From the NCBI RefSeq assembly GCF_963855985.1, contig NC_087092.1:10416001-10480000 (forward strand): a stretch of 64,000 bases of DNA, in the 5' to 3' direction. Source of the stretch: Ostrinia nubilalis. Its lineage: Eukaryota; Arthropoda; Insecta; Lepidoptera; Crambidae. Of the stretch, positions 44,917-55,528 are shown piece by piece. The notes under the pieces are model-generated. The model saw only the letters and a program-made list of their open reading frames with translations, was not told where the DNA came from and did not search any database. Every line of letters begins with the position of its first letter. The stretch's first letter is position 1. Both the position numbers and the translations under genes were made by a program.

Positions 44917-47811
44917 GTATCGGATGGAGGCTTCCATTGTGTGAGAGACTTTCGACTTTTGCTTGTTAGACTTATGGCATTTTCGACCGCTGCCAGTTAG
45001 CTTGACAGCTCAAATATTATAACTTGCTAGTTAAGCCTCTGCTTGCCTATTATTGAAAAGTTAAATAATGCAATGACCCTGCACTTATCGAACACTGAAA
45101 CTCGTATTCAGAAATGACACTCAAGTAGGTTAGTTTCGATTGAAGTTTAAGCTTCGTTTCAATAGGGCCAAGACTACATATTGATTCAGTCTCTGTTATA
45201 CAAAATTGCGGAAATCTATATGGACAATTTTATGAACACGATTTGATTTATTCCTCTTAAATATAGTATAGTAGATACAGGTAGGCTTACAGGGTATAAT
45301 TTACTCCCGTCTGGTTCCCCGGTGATGAAAGGGGGCCAGTGGAATTAGGTCGTATAATTTCTTCGCACATTGTTTCTATGTGACTAGCGTGCTAAAAGTC
45401 CAGACTGGGTTACGAGGAGAATAACAAGCAAGAACATTTACTATTTTTAGAAAATTTAATCGATGTAAACGGAACTTAACACTTTTAGTTGCAATATTTT
45501 ATATTTTTGCACCAACAATGTTTATTAAGATGTTTATTAAGATGTTTATTAACAAACAAACCCAAAGCATTGAACCTTAATTATGATTATAATAGAATGT
45601 TTGTGGTTTCCCCGCCGTAACCGCAATCTAGAATAATTCAAAGGCAAAGTTTTTCAGTTGAAACCTTGTACTTTGCCAAATTGTTACAGACATAGGTAAT
45701 TACCTACGTCTATTGTTATAAAAATATTCCAGTCCAATTATTACAGCCACATTTACCAAGAGATAAGCGTTTTGCTAAAGACATAATATTATTTTACCTT
45801 TGAACCGTTTTTTAATAAAATTTAATGTCTAAAAATATACTTAACTACATTTTGTGACTTTTCTACGAAGTTGAAACAATAAAGGAACATCATTAATTAA
45901 ATAAATCAAAAAGACGAGCAAATAATTAAAATCCGGTATCTGTCACTCACACAATGGAAGCTTTGACTTAGATAGGAATACGAGTATAAGCTTTGTTTAT
46001 ATTACCTATCGTCTTACAAAATGTCATCCAGCCTTATTAATTGATGTCACCTAATCTGAGAAATGCTAAGAAATATTTACACCATGCGTTGATTTTTTTT
46101 TTATATCAAAACAAAAGTCAAGGCAAAACATTTTAGACATTTGATTATGCTTATGAAGTAACAGTTACATCAGTTACAATTTCAAAAAGTTCGTATTATT
46201 GTGTTAAAATAAAACTATCACCAAGTAGCCCAAAATGATAAAATCAGATACTTACCTTCTATCATAACTAGATCTCACAAAATTGGCATCATCAGGTTTT
46301 CAGTAGCACAACTTAGACATTTCCCCACTAATTTAAATATGATACCCTGTGCCTCAAGATCATATACGATTACAACCTTAGAAAGGTAAGATGGTCACGA
46401 TAATGGCCCTTTCTAAAAATGTTTTGTATCTAGATAAGTACACGGAGTTACGTGATAGTAAAAATAAATGATTTTCCGCGAAATAAAACAGGATAACATC
46501 TGAAGAAAAGTCTAGACAAGTTTCCTTTTGGATTATATTGTGGAACATTTCAGTGAACATTTTTCCTGCCTATTGTAGTACGTGGTTATTTGTCGGGGAA
46601 GAATGTGTACCTACTACAATTTGTTCTATTAACCCATCACACTGACAGGGTTGGGGTAGACAGATTGAAGAGCTTTTTGCTGTTTTCATGAGGCACCTAT
46701 ATACTCGTAGCCAAGTATTTCTTAAGGACTGTTTTTGGAATTGTTAGGAATCGTTTGTCTTATTTATTTGATTGGCAGGCATTAACATCCAAACTAGGTG
46801 TCCTATACTACAAGATGCTCAATTAAAGATTTTTTAACAAAAAAGCTAGTTGGTGTTAGGTCACATAAAATATTCGATAGACGTATGGTCATAAATCGCC
46901 ACATTTCTCATTTCTCACACAATTAGAGTGTTTATTTTTGTACTTTTACTCGACTTGATCTTACTTAGTCCTGAACAGAGGTCTTCAATTTATACAAAGC
47001 TCCTTATCTGAGGGTTCAAAAGGATTATCCTGCCATTCTTATCCCTCTGCCTGTAAACCGAGGTTGAATTTGGGGCATGTCTTAAATGTAGGCAATGGAA
47101 TTGACTGATATCAACTTGTAATTGCTTGAAATGTTGTAATAACAGATATTTTGCGAATTGTTTTTTCGAACATATTTTCATGTTACTTCTATTTTGTAAA
47201 ATCACGTAAATAAAACTAGGTTTACTCTAAATATAGTTTTCATCAAAACACTTCGTCAGTATTCAAGACGTACAGTATGTAGTGATAAAATGAACGCCTT
47301 TAATTCGACCTACATAATCTGTACGTGAACTACGTGTGGATCAATAAATGGAAATCTCATAAAGTTGATGTAGTTTGTTGATCATTAGTATGCAATTTGA
47401 ATTATGTAGGCAGAGCCGTACTAACCGCGACTGATCCATAAGGCTTGCAAACAGAATTATTGTAGGACATTTTTAGCTTTTAGCAAGTAAAAGCTTTCCG
47501 TTCATTTTCTTTTACTATAATATCCATTCATATTGAAGATTCTGCAGAATATAATGTAGGTGTTTTAATTAAATCTGATCTGAAATACGGATGTCGGATA
47601 CCTAGATAAAGTACTCGACGTTCAGACGGCAATGAACGTCATAAAAAAGAACGGAGCTCAAAACTTTCAATTTCAAGCGTAGATTAAGGCTTGATTGGTT
47701 TTGTTTGAATATTTATTAGATCAATCATAAGACAGAATTTATAACTGACGCAGAAATGCGTAAAGTAGTGGCTTAATGGGTCCTTTTTAGTGACTCTAGA
47801 CTTTTTAGGAC
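44917..47811. other. Receptor intron 3, unassigned
   Basis: AT-rich DNA. I see no exon, transposon boundary or long frame. Small palindromic and tandem repeats begin at 47812. Confidence 0.4.
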
Positions 47812-47884
47812 TAAGCGCTCCTGCACACGACGCGGCAACGGCGCGGCGGCGGCGCGGTGGCGGCGTCGTGTGCAGGAGCGCTTA
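47812..47884. mobile_element. 73-bp GC-rich palindromic element
   Basis: TAAGCGCTCCTGCACACGAC is mirrored by GTCGTGTGCAGGAGCGCTTA around a centre of GGCGGC repeats. The 22-bp arms are exact. The form fits a tiny MITE. It lies in intron 3, 196 bp before the predicted last exon. Confidence 0.8.
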
Positions 47885-47900
47885 TGGATTTTTTTGTGAT

Positions 47901-48030
47901 TAGTTTTTTAAGTAATTAGGTTTTTTAGAAATTAATTAGGTTTTTTAGTAATTAGGTTTTATAGTAATTAGGTTTTTTAGTAATCCGGTTTTTTAGTAAC
48001 TTAGGTTTTTAGAGACTAGGTTTTTTAGTG
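47901..48030. repeat. Degenerate tandem repeat of AGTAATTAGGTTTTTT
   Basis: About eight units of 16-18 bp, each with TAGGTTTTTTAG or a close variant, run up to about 50 bp before the exon 4 acceptor. They resemble reiterated polypyrimidine-tract and AG words and could affect splicing. Confidence 0.75.
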
Positions 48031-48079
48031 ACTCAAGGTTATTTGTGCCTAGTTTTGTTGTTTTTTCTCTAATTCCCAG

Positions 48080-48121
48080 GACCCAATAGTGTATCAATAC
48101 AGCCCTGCTAATCCTGATTAA
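48080..48121 (+). CDS. Neuropeptide GPCR, probable last exon
   Basis: A strong acceptor (TTGTTTTTTCTCTAATTCCCAG, split by repeats of T) ends at 48079. Read in phase 0 from exon 3 it gives DPIVYQYSPANPD and a TAA at 48119-48121, for a receptor of about 383 residues, a usual size for the family. The exon is so short that chance agreement is possible, so the C-terminus remains uncertain. An AATAAA at 48530-48535 could serve for polyadenylation. Confidence 0.5.
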   Translation, partial: DPIVYQYSPANPD

Positions 48122-49463
48122 TGAGCGTGATCGAGTCAGCCGTCCGGGGCTAAACATTTGCAAACTAAACGTTCAAAGGATTATCTGCACACCCGCAACT
48201 GTTTAGTTTCGTATGTGTGAATGGAAATTGGCAGAAATCAATTCAAATCAGTTGCTTACACTTAGAATTTTGGGCTTAAGCCTATTTCTTTAGGGTTAGG
48301 GGAGTAGTAATTGCGCTTAGATGAAAAGGTTTTCTACGTTGGATTTAGCCTATGAATAATGTGATTGATGCGTCATTCGTCATTGTATGAATGTTGAATG
48401 ATGATAGAAACAGTGTGATCCCGACCGTTTGGTGTATCATTGATCAAGCTTACGTTGCGAGGAGAATTTGGAAACAAAAAATCCCAAAATTGCTCGCTCT
48501 ATAGGCCAAGTAAGCACCAGATGGCGATAAATAAAATAAGCTTTCATAGTTATATACAAGTTAGGTCAACGATATTTTACTCCAGCCTAAAATAACAAAG
48601 CCTCATAAATAAATAGTTTCTCTGTATTCAAATTCTTTTCACAATATATTTAAGGAACGTCACTGTAATACCTACAAACCTATTGTTTACATTTGCCAGA
48701 TGCTTATCTAAGCTAGATAAATGAAAACAATAATGATGACCTGTCAAACCCCTAACGATGCTAATGGATCGTTAAGGTGTACACAATATCGGTATAGTTT
48801 GTGACAGGTGTTCCACCCATTACACAACGAGTATTATCTAAACAGTGATGTTGGTAGCAGATGGAAAATAGATAATTATGTGCGCATTTTCCCATGAGTA
48901 CTATCACAGAATAATAATAAGTACTACGTACAGAAGTTTTACTTCGCGAAGGTACCTATTTAAAAAAATGTATGCTCAATGTCATTAACAATATGGTGTA
49001 ATTTAGCCTGTCTCAAGAGTCAAGCACCATTTTGTTGACAAACGTCAGTGATCGGCACTGCGCCGAAGCTATAGGGCTGACTTCGGTAAAATGATGTGAC
49101 GTGAGGTGCCAAACTGCGGAAAATGGCGGAGGAAATATATGATTTAGCATGAATTATCATGAATAATATTAACTACTTATTTACCTCTCAGTGTCTAGAT
49201 GAGGCAACTTAAAAAAGTACATTTCTGTGTTTTTATTATTATTTAGGCAGTTAAATACTGCGCAGTATTTAGTACACCATTTTCTTTATTTTCTTCCATC
49301 ATACACAAGAATACGCGTGCGTGAGTCAATGTTCGCTCGTATGTGAGGCCTTGTCGAATAGTATCCTGTAGGTGGGCCATCGTACGTGTTTTGTTTTCGA
49401 TGCAAACTCGCGGAGATGAACAGGCCTGGTACTATTACATATTTCAGTACGTATATTACGTAC
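48122..49463. other. 3' UTR and downstream flank
   Basis: Probably includes the receptor 3' UTR, up to about 48550 if the AATAAA at 48530 is used. Beyond that no gene or repeat is recognised. Confidence 0.4.
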
Positions 49464-49466
49464 TTA

Positions 49467-49644
49467 GTCCCTTTTCACACGTCCCGGTTGCCGGCTAACC
49501 GGCGCCGGGTATCCGGTGGTGAAGTGTATGGGCATGGTATGTAGCTTTCACATGTTCCGGCGTAATTAATCCGGCATGCCCATACACTTCACGACCGGGT
49601 ACCCGGCGCCGGTTAGCCGGCAACCGGGACGTTTGAAAAGGGCC
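49467..49644. mobile_element. 178-bp GC-rich foldback MITE, TTA-flanked
   Basis: GTCCCTTTTCACACGTCCCG at the left is mirrored at the right, and the arms run for about 70 bp to GAAGTGTATGGGCAT. TTA stands on both sides (49464-49466 and 49645-49647). A 3-bp TWA-like target and G-rich tips fit the PIF/Harbinger group. Confidence 0.75.
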
Positions 49645-49647
49645 TTA

Positions 49648-50603
49648 GTGATTTCACTGATAACATTCTCGACCTACGTAAAGTACCTAATTAATTACAC
49701 TGAAAAATTCTTGACTTGGGAGGGCGATCAATTTTATCAAACAAATAAAGAAAAAGTTACAGAGTTCTTAATTGAAGACTGCCCTCCGACACGTATAGCG
49801 TGGGTCGACCATCTAGCTAGATACCCGATGGATAGATCTGATTTGGCTAGACTAAGCCCTTAGATTAGAACACTGACGGTAGCTACTTCCTTGGCATCAA
49901 TGGGATAGCCTAGATTTAGATTAGAGATTTATACGAAAAAATTTGGAAAGCTTTTAAAAACTTACCAGTAGACCAGCGTCAGGCCAGTGCTGCTGCCACA
50001 CCTGAAAAAGAAAGAAATTTTAATTATACCATTCATCTTTAGGAATAAATGAGCAAACTCATAATTCTTTTAAGCCGATTATTTCGATTGTAAGAAAATT
50101 GAAAATACTAGAAATAACTTTTAAATCAAAAAATCATTAATGCAAATACCTAGCTTTATTTAATTACTAAAATTAATAACTCATGAATATGCAATAAAGT
50201 AAAGTAATTTTAAGCAAACTTGTAATATAATTTACTAGTTAGTAATTATGCTAATAACTAGCTTGTACCCTCGATTTTGCCCGAAGCTTACGTTTACTTT
50301 TTCGATTTTCGTTCGGACATTTTTAAATTTTTTCTCTGCCGAATTTTGCGCCTAGCGATTTTATTTTGTTTTATTAGTAATTTTATGTAGTTTGTAACGT
50401 GTCTTGTTTTGTTCTAAGCGTCACCAATTGTTACAGGTCACCGGGCCGCTATAGCGACAAATACCCGCCCTGATCAGGGTGGTCGAAGAAAGTAATATGT
50501 AAGAGTTTTGAAAGGTGAGTAAGAACTGCAAATTAAAGGCAGTCGACAGCACCTCAGACTATACACATAGGTATATTTTTTGTTGCAAAATAGCGTCTAT
50601 TAC
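49648..50603. other. Intergenic DNA with an unassigned frame
   Basis: An open stretch to 49863 (ending IAWVDHLARYPMDRSDLARL) is partly shaped by the MITE arm; its downstream half is not recognised. A possible minus-strand micro-exon at 49966-50001 is listed separately. A decayed ACTAGC repeat head lies near 50268. Confidence 0.35.
49966..50001 (-). other. Candidate 36-nt micro-exon, minus strand
   Basis: On the minus strand a long pyrimidine tract and CTTTTTCAG precede GTGTGGCAGCAGCACTGGCC and a further 16 nt, followed by CTG|GTAAGTTTTT. Both splice signals match the consensus, the insert is 36 nt (12 codons), open in at least one frame, and GC-rich in AT-rich surroundings. It may belong to a convergent gene lying beyond the receptor. 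No neighbouring exon of such a gene was found. Confidence 0.35.
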
Positions 50604-50831
50604 AACTGTTCCTTTTTTTTTTCGCCCGCAAAGTTTGTTGAGAGCAGACGTGTTATTCGTCGTGACAAGAGTGCCTTAAAGTGACTGGTTCAGTTTTCGT
50701 CATTGTGCTTTGTGACATAAGTGTTGATATTGTCTGACAATCGGTTCGGCTTAGCCTACCCCACTCAACGAAGATAAGAAGACAACACTATACATCTGCT
50801 TCATTCGCACATACTCGGCTCGCTTGCGAAT

Positions 50832-51782
50832 ATGACCGAACGCACACCACCGAAGTTCGCCTCTAACCCGAACTTATCAACTATTGAAGCGACAATGGAT
50901 GACTCATTTATAAATATGCGTAAACGCAAGCAACCGGATGATGACATCGATTTACGGATGAAACTACTAGAAAAAAAGACGGATTTTATGTTCGAAAAAT
51001 TTACTCGTATGATTGATGAAACTACAGCCTCCTTAAAATCAACTATAACTTCTGAGCTTACTAAAATCTCGACCTCCATAGATGCCATGAACGCGACGAT
51101 CACTGGCCTGCGTTCAGACAACGCTGGCTTCAAGGAATCACTTAATGACATAAATACCCGATTAGCCGAGATGGAAAAATCGCTGGGGGCTGTTGATCTG
51201 CGACAGGACACATTAGAGAAACGAATGAAGGAGGTAGAAAACCAAATATCTGTAACAGCTAATCTACCTAACTCTATACAAACACTTGAGAACAAGTTAG
51301 CAACAATGGAACAACAGGCAAGAGACTGCAACATAGAAATTGTCAACTTGCCGGACAGACGGAATGAAAACCTTGTCAATATCGTCATGAACCTTGGAAC
51401 AGTAATCAAACAACAGATACTGGCGTCAGATATAGTCGCAGTACACCGAGTACCTCACGCAGACCATAAAGACACCCGTCCTAAAAACATCGTGGTCAAA
51501 TTCACAACCAGGGTGCTACGTGACAATGTTCTTTCCTCAAGTCGCTCAATGAAAGGACTGAGTACCGAGCAACTAGGTATCTCTGGGTCGGTACAAAAAA
51601 TATTTGTGAACGAACATCTAACCCTACAAAACAAGCGTTTGTTTCGAGAGTGTCGTGACAGGGCCAAAAAATTTGAGTATAAATACGTATGGATTAAGCA
51701 CGGAGTCATACTGGCACGTAAGTCAGATACATCACCGGTGGTCGCCATACGTATGGAACAAGACATTAATAAAATCAAATAA
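50832..51782 (+). CDS. LINE 2 ORF1: coiled-coil RNA-binding protein with FP-like domain
   Basis: 316 codons from ATG 50832. The N-terminal 45 residues are polar and basic (MRKRKQPDDD); about residues 45-165 are predicted coiled coil with regular heptads (LEKRMKEVENQISV); about 175-316 resemble the C-terminal domain seen in many lepidopteran LINE ORF1 proteins and named after the FP25K family: NIEIVNLPDRRNENLVNIV, then VHRVPH, RPKNIVVKF and IFVNEHLTLQNKRLF. The protein should trimerise, coat the LINE RNA and act in the ribonucleoprotein particle. No break is seen. Confidence 0.88.
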   Translation: MTERTPPKFASNPNLSTIEATMDDSFINMRKRKQPDDDIDLRMKLLEKKTDFMFEKFTRMIDETTASLKSTITSELTKISTSIDAMNATITGLRSDNAGFKESLNDINTRLAEMEKSLGAVDLRQDTLEKRMKEVENQISVTANLPNSIQTLENKLATMEQQARDCNIEIVNLPDRRNENLVNIVMNLGTVIKQQILASDIVAVHRVPHADHKDTRPKNIVVKFTTRVLRDNVLSSSRSMKGLSTEQLGISGSVQKIFVNEHLTLQNKRLFRECRDRAKKFEYKYVWIKHGVILARKSDTSPVVAIRMEQDINKIK

Positions 51783-52407
51783 TCCTCAACTAGTAAGGTA
51801 TACTCGTAATCATACACACTGGCCATACCTACCTAGACAATATGTGTTTATTGTATTATTATTCCTCCATTTTGTATGCCTAAGCTTATATAATGTCACT
51901 GATATAATACTAACTAAATGTAAGTTATTTTGTAACTCTAACTCATGTGAACTAAAGTGTGAAGATAACTTTATTTCATATTTCAAGGTACAGGGTCGCT
52001 CATATCTCAAAAGTAAAGAGCTCGGCAGTAATAACCTCCATATAAATACTAGTAAATATCACCTAAATAGTCTACAGTTGCTAAAGCTATTAAAAACAAA
52101 GGATCCCTTACTAAATAAATCAAGTACACTGTGTGTAGTTAAACATTATTGGAATTACTTGTCATTATCCTTAATTTTTTTCTACCCGACAATTACAATT
52201 AATGCAAATGTAAATGGCACCAACTACTTTGTCTTAACAAAATTGAATCTGTCTAACTTTTTAAGCATATTAAATCCGCTAACTTATATATCACTTTACT
52301 TTCCCTTGGCATGTATAACAAATTACTTCTTCAATTTTAACTGTAAACTTATGAACACTATTTACAGAAAACTGTTTATTATCAGTAATAAAATTCGATA
52401 CACATAA
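51783..52407 (+). other. Long extra reading frame between LINE 2 ORF1 and ORF2
   Basis: In a frame different from ORF1, 208 codons from the ORF1 stop to TAA 52405-52407 contain no stop, and the frame continues upstream inside ORF1 to 51655. In such AT-rich DNA this is unlikely by chance. The translation has three hydrophobic stretches (around YVFIVLLFLHFVCLSL, YLSLSLIFFYP and YISLYFPLACITNYFF), several Cys and possible N-glycosylation sites. I do not recognise it. A third LINE product, a frameshift extension of ORF1, or a composition effect are all possible. Confidence 0.45.
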
Positions 52408-55075
52408 TAACACTAACTCGTTATCTATTTATTACCAAAATTGCCGAGGAATAAGAACCAAATTAAATACGATCTATATGAACATTCTATTACATACTTA
52501 CGACGTTATCATTCTAACTGAGACATGGTTACACCCTGACATATCTAACAACGAATTTATTGACTGCCGTTATATTGTATATCGTAGCGATCGAGACCGC
52601 GCGTCCACCCATAGGCGGGACGGCGGCGGCGTACTGGTGGCCGTGCTGCGCGTGCACCGTGCCGCTACCTGCTCGCCGTTGCCCCCCTCTGCGTCCCTCG
52701 CGTTCCCTCCCGTAATCGATCAGATACTCTTAGAACTAGGCGTAGGGAATTCTCGATATATTATTGGCGCATTATACGTGCCCCCTCAAGTAAATAACGA
52801 GGTATACAATGAATACTTTGAGAGTATGCGGGACTATTTACAAATGGCAGAGATTACTCATTTCTGTATAATAGGAGACCTCAATTTACCGTTTATTGAA
52901 TGGTACGAAGACGGTGCACACTTGAAACCTATACAGTCAAGCTGTACTAGACCACCTAGCTCTTATTTATTAAATTTTATGTCTTTATTTAACTGCTTAC
53001 AGATAAATACAATAAAAAATGATTTACAGAGACTGCTTGACTTATGTATAACGACCATTCCTCATAGTCTAGCTTATTCTACACCCATATCCCTAGTACC
53101 TATAGATAAACATCATCCACCTTTTTATGTTTTAATTCCTCATGATAGCGGCGAGACTCATATACCTCGCAAGCCACAGACGAGATACTGTTTTAGAAAT
53201 GCGGACTACGAATCGGTTAATGGCGATATCTTAAGTATTGACTGGGACACTTTGTTTCACGATAAATCGGCTGAATCGTGTGTGGATCTGTTCTACGAGT
53301 CTATTTATAATATTGTACGCAAGCATGTTCCTGCTAGGGCTATTTCAAACTCACATTTCCCAATTTGGTTCACTCCATCGCTTGTTCATATCTTCAAAAA
53401 TAAAAAGAATGCTTGGATAAAATGGAAAAAATATCGCAATGAATCGGATTACATAACTTTCAATATGTTTCGAAATAGATTTCGAAAGGAATCACATTTA
53501 TGTTACAATAGATATATGAAACATGTCGAGGATAGTATCAAAAATAATGTAAAATTCTTTTGGACTTATATTAAAAATCGTAAAAATACATCAGATATTC
53601 CTAACAATATGCAATATACTACAGCTGAAAACCCGGAAGCCGTGTGCAATCTTTTTTCAGCCTTTTTTCACTCTGTATTTCAACCAACACAAGTTTCTGA
53701 TAGCTACAGCACGGAGGATGTTAAGGACTTAGATTCAAAAACTCGTACTGAAAACATCATAAGCGAAATAGTCTTATCAGCTGATAATGTATTAAGAGAG
53801 CTTAAATATTTAGATACTACTAAAAGCGCAGGTACAGATAATATCCCACCTATATTCTTGGTAAGAACTGCAAAAACAATATGTAAGCCGCTACACGAAT
53901 TATACAATAAGTGCTTAAGGGAAGGTGTGTGTCCCAAAGTATGGAAAGTCGCCAGAATCACACCAGTACACAAAGCCGGTTCTAAGAAGGACGTCGCAAA
54001 CTATCGACCTATCTCCATTTTACCCACTCTTGCGAAGCTTTTTGAGAGGCGTATACATAATATCGTATATCCTCTTCTCCACAATAACATACTTCCACAA
54101 CAACACGGATTCGTCCGTAGACGTTCTACCGTTACCAATCTTGTAGTGTACACCAACGATTTATTTCACAATATAGACTCCAACAAACAGACAGACAGTG
54201 TGTACACCGATTTTCAAAAGGCATTTGATAGGGTAGATCATAAAATATTACTAGAAAAAATAGCCTATAATGGTATACGGGGGAATCTGTGGAGATGGTT
54301 CAAATCTTATGTGACAAATAGAACACAAAAGGTGGTAATCAATGGGCACGAATCCGAAACTGTCTCTGTAACTTCTGGTGTCCCACAGGGCTCAATTTTG
54401 GGCCCATTCCTTTTTGTTGTTTTCATTAATGACGTCACTGACTGCTTTAAGCATTGCAACTTTTTATTATATGCAGACGACCTTAAGATATATCGTACAA
54501 TTAATAATACTTCTGACCACCTCAAATTTCAACAAGATCTGGACCGATTTACGGAATACTGTAATAAAAATAAATTAAAACTAAGCTTGAATAAATGTAA
54601 CTGCATAACTTTTACAAGAAAAAGAGTATTTACAGAGTATAACTACTCAATTTGTGGTGTCAATCTTAATAGAGTACAGCAACTTAGGGACCTAGGGGTT
54701 ACACTAGACTGTAAACTTACGCTGGATTCACATATTGAAAATATTTGTAACAAAGCATACAAAATGTATGGTTGTGTCATGCGATCTGCTAACAATTTTA
54801 GGAAACCAGCTACATATCTTCATCTTTACAAATCTTTGATTCGTTCTCAGTTGGAATATGCCATATCTATTTGGGATCCTTATTATAATAAATATTCTGA
54901 TAGTCTAGAAAGAGTACAGAAAAAATACCTAAAGTGTATGAACTATAAATGTTATCGTGGCCGTTTACCTTATTCTGGATTATTGGAAAGGTATGAGTTG
55001 CCCTGCCTTAAAACTAGGAGACTGTTATTGCAGGCTACCCTGCTTTATGATTTTTGTCATAATAAATATGATTAA
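52403..55075 (+). CDS. LINE 2 ORF2: endonuclease and reverse transcriptase
   Basis: The first ATG is 52478, but the endonuclease start motif (SIYYQNCRGIRTKL) lies upstream in the same frame, so I begin at 52403, where the frame is open; how translation starts is unknown. Endonuclease motifs: LTETWLHPD, FCIIGDLNLP and IDKHHPPF, where the usual SDH is replaced by DKHH. A GC-rich patch at 52585-52720 encodes an Arg/Ala/Pro-rich stretch. Reverse transcriptase motifs: RITPVHKAGSKKDVANYRPI, QHGFVRRRST, DFQKAFDRVDH, GVPQGSILGPFLF, LLYADDLKIY. The frame ends at TAA 55073-55075, earlier than expected, because a 10-bp tandem duplication shifts it; the rest of the C-terminus is at 55084-55325. Confidence 0.9.
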   Translation, partial: HNNTNSLSIYYQNCRGIRTKLNTIYMNILLHTYDVIILTETWLHPDISNNEFIDCRYIVYRSDRDRASTHRRDGGGVLVAVLRVHRAATCSPLPPSASLAFPPVIDQILLELGVGNSRYIIGALYVPPQVNNEVYNEYFESMRDYLQMAEITHFCIIGDLNLPFIEWYEDGAHLKPIQSSCTRPPSSYLLNFMSLFNCLQINTIKNDLQRLLDLCITTIPHSLAYSTPISLVPIDKHHPPFYVLIPHDSGETHIPRKPQTRYCFRNADYESVNGDILSIDWDTLFHDKSAESCVDLFYESIYNIVRKHVPARAISNSHFPIWFTPSLVHIFKNKKNAWIKWKKYRNESDYITFNMFRNRFRKESHLCYNRYMKHVEDSIKNNVKFFWTYIKNRKNTSDIPNNMQYTTAENPEAVCNLFSAFFHSVFQPTQVSDSYSTEDVKDLDSKTRTENIISEIVLSADNVLRELKYLDTTKSAGTDNIPPIFLVRTAKTICKPLHELYNKCLREGVCPKVWKVARITPVHKAGSKKDVANYRPISILPTLAKLFERRIHNIVYPLLHNNILPQQHGFVRRRSTVTNLVVYTNDLFHNIDSNKQTDSVYTDFQKAFDRVDHKILLEKIAYNGIRGNLWRWFKSYVTNRTQKVVINGHESETVSVTSGVPQGSILGPFLFVVFINDVTDCFKHCNFLLYADDLKIYRTINNTSDHLKFQQDLDRFTEYCNKNKLKLSLNKCNCITFTRKRVFTEYNYSICGVNLNRVQQLRDLGVTLDCKLTLDSHIENICNKAYKMYGCVMRSANNFRKPATYLHLYKSLIRSQLEYAISIWDPYYNKYSDSLERVQKKYLKCMNYKCYRGRLPYSGLLERYELPCLKTRRLLLQATLLYDFCHNKYD

Positions 55076-55083
55076 ATATGATT

Positions 55084-55325
55084 GTATCAGTATTACAGAT
55101 AGGATAAGATATCAAGTACCGAGTAGGCCACGCATGAGAGCCTGCCGTACTTTTAAACTTTTTGCTAAAGATATATGTCGGACTAATGCTGGAAAGCGTT
55201 CACCATCGTATAGACTAGCGCAGATATATAATAAGTATTTTAATCATATAGATATATTCTCTTCTAAAATCAGCACATATAAAAAACTTGTATTGGATAA
55301 ATTAACAGAAGGCATAATGGTTTGA
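55084..55325 (+). pseudogene. LINE 2 ORF2 C-terminus, displaced by a frameshift
   Basis: This segment reads TDRIRYQVPSRPRMRACRTF and TNAGKRSPSYRLAQIYNKYF before a TAA-free run ending in TGA at 55323-55325. VPSRP, TNAGKRSP and a final FKK-like helix are the usual C-terminal block of CR1/Jockey ORF2. It is one frame off the main ORF2. AAATATGATT is repeated at 55064-55073 and 55074-55083, and one copy accounts exactly for the shift. Confidence 0.8.
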
Positions 55326-55528
55326 ATGTTGGACTAGGTTACGTTATAATTGTTTTTCTTTAATTATAGCTTCTCAACATACTTATAATTAAGTACTCAT
55401 ATAGTAATATGTGGTTAACTATGTTGGTTTCACAATTATCTAAGTCAGAATTGTATATAGCTAATAAGCATTCATTGTGTAAGCTGTTTGTTGACCCCAA
55501 TAAATGAAAAAAAAAAAAAAAAAACTGT

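Larger units (their letters stand above)
50610..55524 (+). mobile_element. LINE 2 (CR1/Jockey-type) with poly-A tail
   Basis: ORF1, a spacer with a further long frame, ORF2, a short 3' UTR with AATAAA (55500-55505) and 18 A residues (55507-55524) make a nearly complete element. AACTGT occurs at 50604-50609 and overlapping the end of the A tail (55523-55528), a possible but short target duplication that would put the 5' end at about 50610. The 5' UTR would be about 220 bp. Confidence 0.85.
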
